Part shown: in pieces, positions 7,020-15,708 of the stretch | Position numbering within the stretch: the stretch's first letter is position 1 | Layout of the letters: the number at the start of each line of letters is the position of its first letter | From: Bacillota bacterium | Lineage (GTDB): Bacteria; Bacillota; UBA4882; UBA10575 | NCBI GenBank assembly: GCA_012839115.1 | Contig: DUNX01000023.1 | Coordinates: forward strand, 1-64,000 | Length of the DNA stretch: 64,000 nucleotides | Direction of reading: 5' to 3' | Made by a program: the position numbers and the translations under genes | The notes under the pieces: generated by a model | What the model was told of the DNA's origin: nothing | Seen by the model: the letters and a program-made list of their open reading frames with translations, nothing else | The model's database searches: none

Positions 7020-9443
7020 GTGGAAAAAGGAGTAAAAGGTATTCTCAGGGTATTTTTTGTTTTGGCTTTCTTGTTGATGCCCGCCGCTGTTCAGGCAGGC
7101 CTTCCTCTGCACCATGATCTGTCGCCCGTACCTGCGGGCGTTTATAAGTACGGGTTATATGGCTATGATAACCCGGCGACCCTCACCTATCTGCACCAGC
7201 CTGATCTCTATTTTACCTGGCTCAACCAGGAAAATGGCGCCAAACTTCAGAAATGGGGCCTTTTTGGGGCTATTCCCCACCTTGGTTTTGGAATGGTTAA
7301 CCAAAAAACACCTGCCGGGTCGGTTATTGATTACCGGCTGTCCATGGCTATCGGAGACAGGTCTCTTGCCGTAGGATTGGGTTATGGCTGGTCCCGGGGG
7401 GATACTGAAATTTTCGACCGTGACCGCTTATTGACAGTGGGTTTTTTGGCCCGCCCCACCCGGTGGCTGTCGGTCGGCGCCACGGGATATCATGGTATAT
7501 ACCAGGGGGAGCAACAACTCTCCGTGGACTTGGGCTGGCGCCCAAAGGGTAATGAGATGTTAACAATTTTTACCGGTTTACGGGTGGATAAAGGTGAAAA
7601 ATTCGCCGAGGGTCGCTGGGCGGTGGGCTTTATTTATGAGGGCCTTACGGGTCTACGTATTACCGGGCAGGTTCTGGAAAACCAGTTGATGTTTGGGGCT
7701 TCCGTGAGCCTGGGCCGTTTTGGTTACACGAGATACGACAGATCCGACCGAGAGAATCGAGAGATCGTCACCACTACTACGCATGGAATCCGGTTCGGGG
7801 CTTACGACCGGACGTTTAGAGACCGTTACATGAACCGGGGCAAAAACTACCTCTACCTGGATTTACGGGGCAACCTGGGGTACCGCCGGTACCGCTATTT
7901 CGATTCCTCCAACACGCTGCAGGGTATTTTGCAGTCGATTGCCGAGGCGGAGCGTGACCCAACCATTGCCGGAATTGCCCTGAACCTTTCGGGGATGAAT
8001 GCCTCACCGGCGATGAGATGGGAGATCCGGGAACGGCTCCGCCAATTTCAAAAGACCGGCAAACGTGTGGTGGTTTATATCGACCGGGGCGGGATCACCG
8101 ATTACCATCTGGCTTCCGTTGCCGATTATATTGTCATCGATCCGCTGGGGCGTTTGTCACTGACCGGATTTACCACCGGCCAGGTATACTGGAAGGGGAC
8201 CCTTGAGAAGCTCGGTATCGGGGTGGAAGAATTGCGTTTCAACACTTACAAATCGGCCATGGAGTCATGGACACAAGAAGAGATGAGCGCAGCCGACCGT
8301 GAACAGTCCCAGCGGTTGGTTGATGTCTTTTACGAGCTTGTCCGTGCGGACGTCACTGCTGCGCGGGGAATCTCCGAAAGCGAATACGAGCGGTTGGTAA
8401 ATGAAGTCGCCTTTTTCAGCCCGGAGGAGGCTGTTGCCAACGGCCTGGCCGATGCGGTCGGGCGCTGGGACAAAATTTATGAACATCTCGAACAGATTGA
8501 GGGAAAGAAACCGAATCTGATCAACCCTTCGGCCATGCCCGCCCATAACGAACCCTTCGATGACTACTGGGGCGAGCCGCCGCAGATCGCCGTCATCTAC
8601 GCCCTTGGCGTCTGTGATTTGGATGCGGGGATTGGCGCCCGCCACCTTTCCCACGTGATCCGGCAGGCCGGGCAGAACCGGAGGGTAAAAGCCATTGTCT
8701 TCCGGGTGGATTCGCCCGGCGGCGATGCGCTGGCTTCCGATCTTGTCGCCGAGGCCCTGCGCGAAGCAGGCCAGGAAAAACCGGTCATTGTCAGCCAGGG
8801 GACGGTCGCCGCTTCCGGCGGGTACTGGATCTCTATGTATGGGGATACCATTCTTGCCGCCCCGAACACCATTACCGGTTCGATTGGGGTTATCAACGGG
8901 TGGTTCTATGATAAGGGTTTCAAAGAAAAGATCGGATTAAGTACAGACCTGGTCAAACGGGGGAACTTTGCCGATTTAGGCTTTGGCATCTTGTTGCCCT
9001 TGGTAAATATCCGCCTGGCGGACAGGAATCTGACGGAAGAGGAATTTGAAATAATGAAAGCCCAAGGCATGGCTATATACGAAGATTTTCTGGCGAAAGC
9101 AGCGGAAGGAAGAGGGATGGACTGCGAAGAAATGGAAGCCTATGCCCAGGGCCGGATATGGTCGGGTCTTGATGGCGTTGCGATTGGGCTCGTCGATGAA
9201 ATTGGCGGTCTTGCCGATGCCATACGGATGGCCAGGGAAAAAGCAGGCCTTCCTCCTGGAGAAAAGGTGAGAATAGTTGAATTTCCGGCGATGGGCGGGT
9301 TTACTTCAACTGCGGGCGCGATCATGACCCGGTTATTCGGGGTTGAAAAAGAGACCGACCCGTTACTTGAAGAAGTTAAATTCCGTACCCGGCATAATGG
9401 GGAGCCCCTCCCGGTGCTCCCATTGGAATTCACCATGCCTTGA
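7020..9443 (+). CDS. Outer-membrane-like beta-barrel fused to S49 signal peptide peptidase (SppA-like)
   Basis: An 807-residue exported protein in three parts. Residues 1-26 form a signal peptide ending AAVQA. Residues about 27-275 show alternating hydrophobic and polar residues with aromatic strand ends (for example DRLLTVGFLARPTRWLSVGATG), which is typical of a beta-barrel. From about 280 there are two S49 repeats. The first carries the presumed general-base Lys411 (NTYKSAMESW) and the second the nucleophile Ser599 (VAASGGYWISMYG), matching the Lys/Ser dyad of E. coli SppA. S49 enzymes cleave membrane-embedded signal peptides. The barrel suggests location in an outer membrane; that is inference from pattern. 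The start is GTG after AAAGGAGGAG. It is much longer than the short SppA usual in Firmicutes. Confidence 0.85.
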   Translation: MEKGVKGILRVFFVLAFLLMPAAVQAGLPLHHDLSPVPAGVYKYGLYGYDNPATLTYLHQPDLYFTWLNQENGAKLQKWGLFGAIPHLGFGMVNQKTPAGSVIDYRLSMAIGDRSLAVGLGYGWSRGDTEIFDRDRLLTVGFLARPTRWLSVGATGYHGIYQGEQQLSVDLGWRPKGNEMLTIFTGLRVDKGEKFAEGRWAVGFIYEGLTGLRITGQVLENQLMFGASVSLGRFGYTRYDRSDRENREIVTTTTHGIRFGAYDRTFRDRYMNRGKNYLYLDLRGNLGYRRYRYFDSSNTLQGILQSIAEAERDPTIAGIALNLSGMNASPAMRWEIRERLRQFQKTGKRVVVYIDRGGITDYHLASVADYIVIDPLGRLSLTGFTTGQVYWKGTLEKLGIGVEELRFNTYKSAMESWTQEEMSAADREQSQRLVDVFYELVRADVTAARGISESEYERLVNEVAFFSPEEAVANGLADAVGRWDKIYEHLEQIEGKKPNLINPSAMPAHNEPFDDYWGEPPQIAVIYALGVCDLDAGIGARHLSHVIRQAGQNRRVKAIVFRVDSPGGDALASDLVAEALREAGQEKPVIVSQGTVAASGGYWISMYGDTILAAPNTITGSIGVINGWFYDKGFKEKIGLSTDLVKRGNFADLGFGILLPLVNIRLADRNLTEEEFEIMKAQGMAIYEDFLAKAAEGRGMDCEEMEAYAQGRIWSGLDGVAIGLVDEIGGLADAIRMAREKAGLPPGEKVRIVEFPAMGGFTSTAGAIMTRLFGVEKETDPLLEEVKFRTRHNGEPLPVLPLEFTMP

Positions 9444-9501
9444 CCAACTGAATATTTCCTATAAAAAAGGAAGAGAAAAAGAACTGTCGAAATTTCTTTT
9501 T

Positions 9502-10995
9502 ATGCAGAACCAGCCACCGTTCACAGCATGTGTACCGTACGCAGATCTGTTTAGCCAAAAAGACGCACCGTTACTGGATGCCCTTTTGGCATACGCGAAA
9601 AGGCGCATGCTTCCTTTTCACATGCCCGGACACAGGGGGGGAGGCTTTGCTGAGGGGGTCTGGCGCAGGAGGGGGAAAGACCTTTTTTCGCTGGATTTGA
9701 CCGAAATAAGCGAGGTGGTCTCCGGCCGGGACTTGGATTTCTTTTGGCGGGCCGCGGAAGAATTGGCCGCCCGGGCCTTCGGCGCCCGCCGCAGCTATTT
9801 CTTGGTTAACGGCGCCAGCAGTGGAATTCTTGCCGCCCTCTTGTCCGTAGGCTGCCCGGGCGCAAAGATTTTGATCGCCCGGAATTGTCATCTTTCTGTT
9901 ATCAACGGCTTGATTCTTTCCGGATTATTACCGGTTTTTATCCCTCCACGGTGGATTGACGGCCACCCCGCGTTACCGCCCCGCACAGTCGTGGAAGAAG
10001 CACTCCGGCGCCACCCGGATGCGGTTGCCCTCTTGGTCACCAACCCGGGTTATCAGGGGATCTGTGGACCTTTGGCCGGGGTGGCGGCCGCCGCTGAATC
10101 CGCCGGTATTCCCCTGCTGGTGGATGAGGCCCACGGAGGACACCTGTGTTACCTGGACCGGGAAGTTGAGGCCTCCGCCGCCGGTGCGGATCTTTGGGTT
10201 TGGGGTACGCATAAGCTTATGGGTTCGTTGACACAAACCGGCCTGCTACACCTGGGTTCGGAGAAAATTCCCGCCGACCGGGTTGAGCAGGCCCTTTCCT
10301 TGATTAGTTCCACCAGCCCCTCCTATATTCTCCTGGCTTCACTGGATTCCACCCGTCGCCACCTTTATCTAAACGGGCGGGAACTGTTTGCCCGTGCCGC
10401 GGTCTACGGCGAAAAAATTAGAAAAGAATTGTCGAATCTGCCGGGGGTCAAAGTGCTGACCGGAGAAGAACTACCCCCGGGGTATGGCTTGGACCCGCTC
10501 AAGGTGGTATTTTCCCTGGCGCCGGCGGGGTGGCCGGGTTATGCCGCGGAAAAGGTCCTGCGGGAGAAATACCGGGTTCAGGTGGAATATGCCGACTCCC
10601 GCAATGTTTATTTAATTATTTCCCCGGCGCAAAAACCCGGAGAAATAAGGGGTCTCCTCAAAGCCTGCCGGGCCTTGGCGGAGAGCCGCGGCCCGGGGCT
10701 GGATGAAAAAACAACACCACCGCCCTTTTCCGGCGGGGAATTGTTCTTACCTCCCAGGGAGGCTGTTGCTGCCGTTTCCACCCGGGTACCTTTACGGGCG
10801 GCTGCGGGGAGGGTGGCCGCCGGTTGGGTGGCGGCCTACCCGCCGGGGATTCCCCTCTGGATCCCAGGGGAAAGAATAACCGGGGCCATGGTGGAGTGGG
10901 CATTGGCTTTCCAGGCGGCCGGCGGCTGCCTGCGCGGGGTGCAAGGGGATCTGACCCCGGTAGTGGCAGGTGGCGCGCGCGCAGGAAAGAGTTAA
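9502..10995 (+). CDS. Orn/Lys/Arg decarboxylase family protein (SpeA/YaaO-like)
   Basis: PLP-dependent fold-type I decarboxylase, about 497 residues. The substrate is probably arginine, lysine or ornithine, giving a polyamine or precursor. The family entry motif PFHMPGHRGG is near residue 36. The Schiff-base lysine is Lys238 in WGTHKLMGS, preceded by VDEAHGGH. A C-terminal domain follows. The gene lies directly before tmk, as yaaO does in B. subtilis. The ATG at 9502 is chosen from homologue length; its ribosome-binding site is poor (AGGAAGAG lies about 30 bases upstream). An 11-bp CG tract is found near the 3' end (10973-10983). Substrate specificity is not determined. Confidence 0.9.
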   Translation: MQNQPPFTACVPYADLFSQKDAPLLDALLAYAKRRMLPFHMPGHRGGGFAEGVWRRRGKDLFSLDLTEISEVVSGRDLDFFWRAAEELAARAFGARRSYFLVNGASSGILAALLSVGCPGAKILIARNCHLSVINGLILSGLLPVFIPPRWIDGHPALPPRTVVEEALRRHPDAVALLVTNPGYQGICGPLAGVAAAAESAGIPLLVDEAHGGHLCYLDREVEASAAGADLWVWGTHKLMGSLTQTGLLHLGSEKIPADRVEQALSLISSTSPSYILLASLDSTRRHLYLNGRELFARAAVYGEKIRKELSNLPGVKVLTGEELPPGYGLDPLKVVFSLAPAGWPGYAAEKVLREKYRVQVEYADSRNVYLIISPAQKPGEIRGLLKACRALAESRGPGLDEKTTPPPFSGGELFLPPREAVAAVSTRVPLRAAAGRVAAGWVAAYPPGIPLWIPGERITGAMVEWALAFQAAGGCLRGVQGDLTPVVAGGARAGKS

Positions 10996-11109
10996 GAGAT
11001 GTAAAAGGCTCCTTCCGCAGCTTCTGAAAAGAGGAAATAGTAAAAGGATTGTCGAATTTCTGAAAGACGCGGAAGAGAGTGGAATAGAATATAACGAGGT
11101 AGTGATTGT

Positions 11110-11811
11110 TTGCACCAGGGCAAAAAAGGCTTTTTTATTACCTTGGAAGGTATTGACGGGACCGGAAAGACCACACAAGCGAAACTTTTGGCTGAAAACT
11201 TGAAGAAGCGGGGGTTTCCGGTCCTTTTGACCAGGGAGCCGGGGGGAACCCTCCTGGCCGAGAGGATCCGGACGATGCTTTTGGAGTTGGGAGAGGAGAA
11301 GCCCCTCCCCCTGGCCGAGCTTTTGTTATACGGGGCTGCCCGTGCCCAGCATGTGGCAAAGATCATCAGCCCGGCGCTGGCTGCAGGGACAGTCGTTATC
11401 TGCGAGCGGTTTTCCGATTCCACCTTGGCTTACCAGGGGTACGGGCTAGAGCTCGACCTGGAAATGATCACGGAGGTTAACCGGATTGCCACCGGCGGGC
11501 TGGCGCCCAACCTCACCTTCCTTTTCCATTTGGAAGCAGAAGAAGTGTGGAGGAGGATCCGGCAGCGGGCCCCGGAGGGAAGCGGGGACCGGATTGAAGC
11601 CAGGGGCTGTACTTTTCTGGAAAAGGTGCAACAAGGCTATCTGAAACTGGCGGAAGCGGCGCCGGAACGGATAAAAGTCCTCCCGTGCCAGGGGAAATCA
11701 GTCCAGGAGATTCAAGAGCTTTTATTGGCCGCATGCTTCGAGAAATTGGGAGAGGAGGCGGTAACGGGTGAAATTGATCATTGCCGTGGTTCAAGACCAG
11801 GATGCGAATAA
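11110..11811 (+). CDS. tmk: Thymidylate kinase
   Basis: Phosphorylates dTMP to dTDP with ATP, an essential step in dTTP synthesis. The P-loop GIDGTGKT is at about residues 14-21, the DR-containing motif is TREPGGT, and the lid region has QRAPEGSGDRIEA. The protein is 233 residues, slightly longer than usual because the 3' end overlaps darA by 44 bp. The start is a TTG with GAGGT 9 bases upstream, chosen because MHQGKKGFFITLEG aligns with family N-termini. The frame upstream holds no better start. Confidence 0.94.
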   Translation: MHQGKKGFFITLEGIDGTGKTTQAKLLAENLKKRGFPVLLTREPGGTLLAERIRTMLLELGEEKPLPLAELLLYGAARAQHVAKIISPALAAGTVVICERFSDSTLAYQGYGLELDLEMITEVNRIATGGLAPNLTFLFHLEAEEVWRRIRQRAPEGSGDRIEARGCTFLEKVQQGYLKLAEAAPERIKVLPCQGKSVQEIQELLLAACFEKLGEEAVTGEIDHCRGSRPGCE

Positions 11812-12097
11812 GCTGCTCAGTGCTTTGATGGAAAAAGGGTACGGCGCCACCAAACTGGCCAGTACCGGGGGTTTCCTGCGTCAGGGGAATACCACTTTAC
11901 TCATAGGGACAAAGGATGACGAACTCAGCGAAGTAACGGTGATCATCAAAGAAATTTGCCACACCAGGAAACAACTGGTGAGTCCGATGGCAACGGTTGA
12001 GCAGACAGTGAGCAGCTATATTCCCAGTCCGGTGGAGGTGGAAGTGGGGGGCGCCACCATCTTCGTGGTGCAGGTCGAGTCTTTTGAGAAGATCTGA
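11768..12097 (+). CDS. darA: PII-like cyclic-di-AMP receptor DarA (YaaQ family)
   Basis: A 109-residue PII-like trimeric protein. In B. subtilis and S. aureus the family (DarA/PstA/YaaQ) binds cyclic di-AMP and is thought to pass the signal on. The N-terminal strand MKLIIAVVQDQDANKL and the following LASTGGFLRQGNTTLLIG are diagnostic. The GTG start has AGGAGG 9 bases upstream and lies inside the tmk coding end, indicating translational coupling. It sits between tmk and yaaR as in B. subtilis. Confidence 0.94.
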   Translation: MKLIIAVVQDQDANKLLSALMEKGYGATKLASTGGFLRQGNTTLLIGTKDDELSEVTVIIKEICHTRKQLVSPMATVEQTVSSYIPSPVEVEVGGATIFVVQVESFEKI

Positions 12098-12129
12098 GCC
12101 CAGCCTTTTGTGACAAGGAGGCGCCAGCG

Positions 12130-12573
12130 ATGGAGATCAAGCGGGTGGGGAGAAAGGACTCCCCGGCAAAGAAGAAGAAGGCCGGAGCAAAAGTAAACCT
12201 GAAACATTCGGTTTTCTTTGCTACCCTCCAGGAATATGAAACGAAGAACGCGGAAGGAAGCTTGGAAGATTTTATCGCCGTGGTGGATGAAGCAGCCCAA
12301 AACCTGCTACAGGAGCGGACCCTTGCCAATCTCCGCCATTACCGGGAAGCGGTCCGGGAGTTCATGAAAAAGGTGGTGGCCGGGAGTTACCAGGTTAAGG
12401 GGTCACACCGCTGGGATGGACGGGGTAAGCGGAAGATGTTCTACTTGATTGAAAAGGTGAATTATTCTTTGGAAGGGCTGGCGGCGATGGTCTTGAAAAA
12501 GCAGACGGATACGATGAAGCTGATGGCTGCTTTGGATGAGATTAGAGGCCTGCTCCTGGATTTATACTATTAA
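12130..12573 (+). CDS. yaaR: YaaR family protein (DUF327)
   Basis: A 147-residue, highly charged and mostly helical cytoplasmic protein. It starts with a lysine-rich tail (KRVGRKDSPAKKKKAG) and ends with ALDEIRGLLLDLYY, the usual YaaR ending. The family has no established function; its place between darA and holB is strongly conserved in Firmicutes. A good ribosome-binding site (AAGGAGG) precedes the ATG. Confidence 0.9.
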   Translation: MEIKRVGRKDSPAKKKKAGAKVNLKHSVFFATLQEYETKNAEGSLEDFIAVVDEAAQNLLQERTLANLRHYREAVREFMKKVVAGSYQVKGSHRWDGRGKRKMFYLIEKVNYSLEGLAAMVLKKQTDTMKLMAALDEIRGLLLDLYY

Positions 12574-12599
12574 CAGGGTAATAACCGGAGGGAGAGGTA

Positions 12600-13457
12600 A
12601 TGGGGGAAAAAACGGCAGATAACAGCGGGACAGCTGCTTTGGAGAGGGTTTTTGCCGAAGGAAAGGCAAGCCATGCCTATCTTTTTTTGGGGTCCTCCCC
12701 GGCAAAGAAGGAAGAAACCGTCCGCCGTCTGGCCCAGCTCTTGCTCTGTACAGAGAAAAAAGGGAAGCCATGCTTAACCTGTCGTTCTTGCCGTTTGTTT
12801 TTGCGGGGCAACCACCCCGATTTTCATCTCATTGCTCCTGAACCGGATAAGATTAAGCTGGAACAGATCCGGGAGATCTGCAGGATTGCGGTTTACCACC
12901 CTTATCTCGCGGAAAACAAGGTTTTTTTCTTCACCGCCTTTGAGCGGATGACCGAGGTGGCGGCAAATGCCTTTTTGAAGACCTTGGAGGAGCCGCCTCC
13001 CTCCGTATATTTTTTGGCTTTGGCGGAGAATGAGGAGATGGTTTTGCCGACGGTTCTCTCGCGGATGCAAAGGGTTTATATCGCCCGCGCCCACGTGCGA
13101 CGGGACCCGGAAACGATGGCCACGGGGACAGATCCGCAGGCGGAGACGGTCCTGCCTGAAGAGGAACTGCTGGCCGCCGGTGACCTGTATTCCTTGTTGC
13201 GCTTGGCGGAAGCCAAGGAAAAACAGGAACGGGCGGTTGTCGATGAGTATTTATTGTCGCTGGCTGTTTTTTTCCACCGGCGTTTACGGGAACGCGTACG
13301 TGCGTGCGACTCCGGGGAGCGCAGGTATTTCCATTTTTTACAGGCAGTGGGCAGGGCTAGGGAAAACCTGGCGGCCAATGTTAACCTCCGGTTATTGCTA
13401 GAAGACCTGTATTTGTCATTCTATGAAACCGGCGGTATGGAAAGGACGAATATTTGA
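12600..13457 (+). CDS. holB: DNA polymerase III delta' subunit
   Basis: Clamp-loader subunit that helps open the beta clamp and load it onto DNA. It is a RecA-like AAA+ domain protein of 285 residues. The N-terminal segment SHAYLFLGSSPAKKEE takes the place of the P-loop, which is degenerate as expected for delta'. The zinc-binding cysteines are in CTEKKGKPCLTCRSC, and the sensor region is NAFLKTLEEPPPSVYFLAL. The stop codon overlaps the ricT start (TGATG). A 17-bp alternating tract lies within the coding sequence. Confidence 0.93.
   Translation: MGEKTADNSGTAALERVFAEGKASHAYLFLGSSPAKKEETVRRLAQLLLCTEKKGKPCLTCRSCRLFLRGNHPDFHLIAPEPDKIKLEQIREICRIAVYHPYLAENKVFFFTAFERMTEVAANAFLKTLEEPPPSVYFLALAENEEMVLPTVLSRMQRVYIARAHVRRDPETMATGTDPQAETVLPEEELLAAGDLYSLLRLAEAKEKQERAVVDEYLLSLAVFFHRRLRERVRACDSGERRYFHFLQAVGRARENLAANVNLRLLLEDLYLSFYETGGMERTNI
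13292..13308. repeat. 17-bp alternating purine-pyrimidine tract inside holB
   Basis: Perfect alternation of CG, TA, TG and GC steps within the holB C-terminal coding region. Confidence 0.65.
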
Positions 13458-14287
13458 TGAACGAGACGGGACAAGAACGTAAAACCTTCACCGTAGTTGG
13501 TGTCAGGTTTAAAAAAGCAGGGAAGATTTACTATTTTGAACCTGGAGAACTGAAATTGAAACCCGGGACGGAGGTCATTGTGGAGACAGTACGGGGATTG
13601 GAGTACGGTCATGTGATGGTGGGGCCTAAAGAAATTCCGGAAGAAGAGATTACACAACCATTAAAAAAAGTGCTCCGGGTCGCCACAGAGAAAGACCGGG
13701 AAAAGCTGTTAGAAAATAAAGAAAAAGAGAAGAAAGCATTTGAAATCGGGCTGGAGAAGATAAGCCAGCATAAATTGGCTATGAAATTGATTGATGTCGA
13801 ATACACCTTTGACCGGAATAAAATCATTTTCTATTTTACAGCCGACGGCCGGGTGGACTTCAGGGAACTGGTCCGGGATCTGGCAGCGGTTTTCCGGGTC
13901 CGGATTGAGCTGCGCCAAATCGGGGTGCGGGATGAGGCAAAAATGCTGGGAGGGTTGGGACCATGTGGCCGGCCCCTCTGCTGCAGTACTTTTCTGGGTG
14001 ATTTTGAGCCTGTCTCCATTAAAATGGCGAAGGAACAGAACCTTTCTTTGAACCCCACCAAGATTTCGGGGATCTGCGGCCGTCTTATGTGCTGTTTGAA
14101 ATTCGAGTGTGACCAGTACAAAACCGCGGGGGGGAAGGAATCTTCCGTGGGCGTTACCGTTACGTACCAAGGGCGACAGGGCGTGATCGTGGAGGAGAAC
14201 CCCGAAGAGGAAACGGTGATCTTGGAGTTTCCTGATAAAGAACGGGTGGAGACTCCTATTACAGAGATTGAGGATTATATGGAGTAA
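13457..14287 (+). CDS. ricT: PSP1 domain protein RicT (YaaT)
   Basis: In B. subtilis, RicT (YaaT) forms the Y-complex with RicA and RicF. The complex carries iron-sulfur clusters, promotes RNase Y-dependent mRNA maturation and supports sporulation and competence. This 276-residue protein has the PSP1 core and the conserved cysteine clusters CGRPLCC and CGRLMCCLKFECD. The ATG overlaps the holB stop (TGATGA), so the two are likely translationally coupled. The position after holB is the conserved one. Confidence 0.93.
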   Translation: MNETGQERKTFTVVGVRFKKAGKIYYFEPGELKLKPGTEVIVETVRGLEYGHVMVGPKEIPEEEITQPLKKVLRVATEKDREKLLENKEKEKKAFEIGLEKISQHKLAMKLIDVEYTFDRNKIIFYFTADGRVDFRELVRDLAAVFRVRIELRQIGVRDEAKMLGGLGPCGRPLCCSTFLGDFEPVSIKMAKEQNLSLNPTKISGICGRLMCCLKFECDQYKTAGGKESSVGVTVTYQGRQGVIVEENPEEETVILEFPDKERVETPITEIEDYME

Positions 14288-14382
14288 AGTTTTATGCCGG
14301 GGGAGGGTTTTCGGGAGGACTTTTCAAAATTATGGCAAAATATAAAGAACGTAGGCAGGCGAGAAAAAACAAGGAGTCGACG

Positions 14383-15234
14383 ATGAAAATTATTGGTCTT
14401 TTTCCCTATATTAAACGGGCACGGGTGGCCGACGTTACCCTGGAGCTGATCGCGATTCTGGAAAACGCCGGGTATGACGTGCTGTTGGAGGCGGAGAACT
14501 CAGCGGAACTGGGACGAAAGGATCTGGGTTTTCCTCTCCAGGAGATGCTGGACCGGATTGAAGTGGGTATCGCCCTTGGCGGTGACGGGACCCTCCTGCA
14601 AGCCGCACGGTTACTCCGGCGGAAACAGACGCCGGTCTTCGGCGTTAACTTGGGGCATATGGGCTTTTTAACGGAAATTGACGATCACGATATTGGGGAG
14701 GCGGTCCGCCGCTTGCAGGCCGGGGAGTTCTATTTGGAAGACCGGATTATGGTTGAAGCCAAGATACAGAGGGACGGAAAAGCCGGTGAAACGCTGGTCG
14801 GGCTGAATGATATCGTCATCGCGAAAGGCACTTCTCCCCGTATGTTGAGGATGGAGATCCGGATTGACGGGCACTTAACAGCCGGGTTTGCCGCCGATGG
14901 ACTGATCGTCACCACACCCACCGGTTCCACCGCCTATTCCCTATCCGCCGGCGGACCGGTCCTCGAACCCCGGCTCAATGTCCTGATGCTTACCCCGATT
15001 TGCGCCCATTCGATTTTTGCCCGTCCTCTGGTGGTTGGACGTGATGCGAAAATCGAGATCAGTTTTACTTCCCTCCCGGGGGGGGCGATGATGACCGCAG
15101 ACGGGCAGGAAGGAATCCGCCTGCAGGAAGGGGATGTAATCGGTTGTTACACCGCCCCCCAGCCCACCCGGTTGGTCAGGTTTCAGGAACGCAGTTTTTA
15201 TGATCTCCTGAAGGAGCGTTTTCGAGATATATAA
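14383..15234 (+). CDS. nadK: NAD kinase
   Basis: Phosphorylates NAD+ to NADP+ using ATP or polyphosphate in the cytoplasm. The GGDGT motif is at residues 66-70. It is followed by GVNLGHMGFLTE and, in the C-terminal domain, by VTTPTGSTAYSLSAGGP. The family NE/D motif reads GLNDIVI. The start is placed at ATG 14383 because AAGGAG precedes it and MKIIGLFP matches family N-termini; a 17-codon upstream extension in the same frame lacks a ribosome-binding site. The gene is followed closely by argR and recN, the order seen in many Clostridia. Confidence 0.95.
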   Translation: MKIIGLFPYIKRARVADVTLELIAILENAGYDVLLEAENSAELGRKDLGFPLQEMLDRIEVGIALGGDGTLLQAARLLRRKQTPVFGVNLGHMGFLTEIDDHDIGEAVRRLQAGEFYLEDRIMVEAKIQRDGKAGETLVGLNDIVIAKGTSPRMLRMEIRIDGHLTAGFAADGLIVTTPTGSTAYSLSAGGPVLEPRLNVLMLTPICAHSIFARPLVVGRDAKIEISFTSLPGGAMMTADGQEGIRLQEGDVIGCYTAPQPTRLVRFQERSFYDLLKERFRDI

Positions 15235-15251
15235 AAGGGAGAGTGGAACAG

Positions 15252-15704
15252 ATGAAAGCCCGGCGGCACGCTTTAATCCTGGCGGTAATTAAAGAACAAA
15301 CCGTCCGTACCCAGGAGGAGTTGAGCGACCTTCTCAAGAAGTGGGGTGTGGAAGTCACGCAGGCCACTCTCTCCCGGGATATCAAAGAGTTGGGGTTGAT
15401 CAAAATCCCCACCCCGGAAGGGTCTTATCGCTATGCCCTTTCCGGAGAGAAGGCCTTACCCGAGATCCTAAAACGGGCTGAGCGCATGTTCAGCGATACA
15501 GTGGTTGCCGTTGATTTCACGGAGAATTTGATCGTCATTAAAACCACCAGCGGCACTGCGCAGGGAGTGGCGGCAATCCTTGACGAATTGGATTGGAAGG
15601 AGATCGTTGGCACCATTGCCGGCGATGATTCGATTTTGGTGATCGTGAGAAACAAAGACCAGGTGGAGGGCGTTTTAAACCGGTTGCACAAATTAAGGAG
15701 GTAG
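15252..15704 (+). CDS. argR: Arginine repressor
   Basis: Hexameric transcription regulator that represses arginine synthesis and can activate catabolism when arginine is bound. The N-terminal winged helix includes TQATLSRDIKELGL, and the C-terminal arginine-binding domain includes GTIAGDDSILVIV. The protein is about 150 residues, the usual length. I prefer ATG 15252 over GTG 15243, because AAGGGAGAG is spaced correctly for the ATG and almost touches the GTG. ArgR commonly lies between nadK and recN in Firmicutes. Confidence 0.95.
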   Translation: MKARRHALILAVIKEQTVRTQEELSDLLKKWGVEVTQATLSRDIKELGLIKIPTPEGSYRYALSGEKALPEILKRAERMFSDTVVAVDFTENLIVIKTTSGTAQGVAAILDELDWKEIVGTIAGDDSILVIVRNKDQVEGVLNRLHKLRR

Positions 15705-15708
15705 AAGA

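Noticed and set aside
10970-11203. A 77-residue frame between the decarboxylase and tmk
   Set aside because: Its second half overlaps tmk in another frame, it has no good ribosome-binding site, and the first half begins inside the decarboxylase end. Most likely chance.
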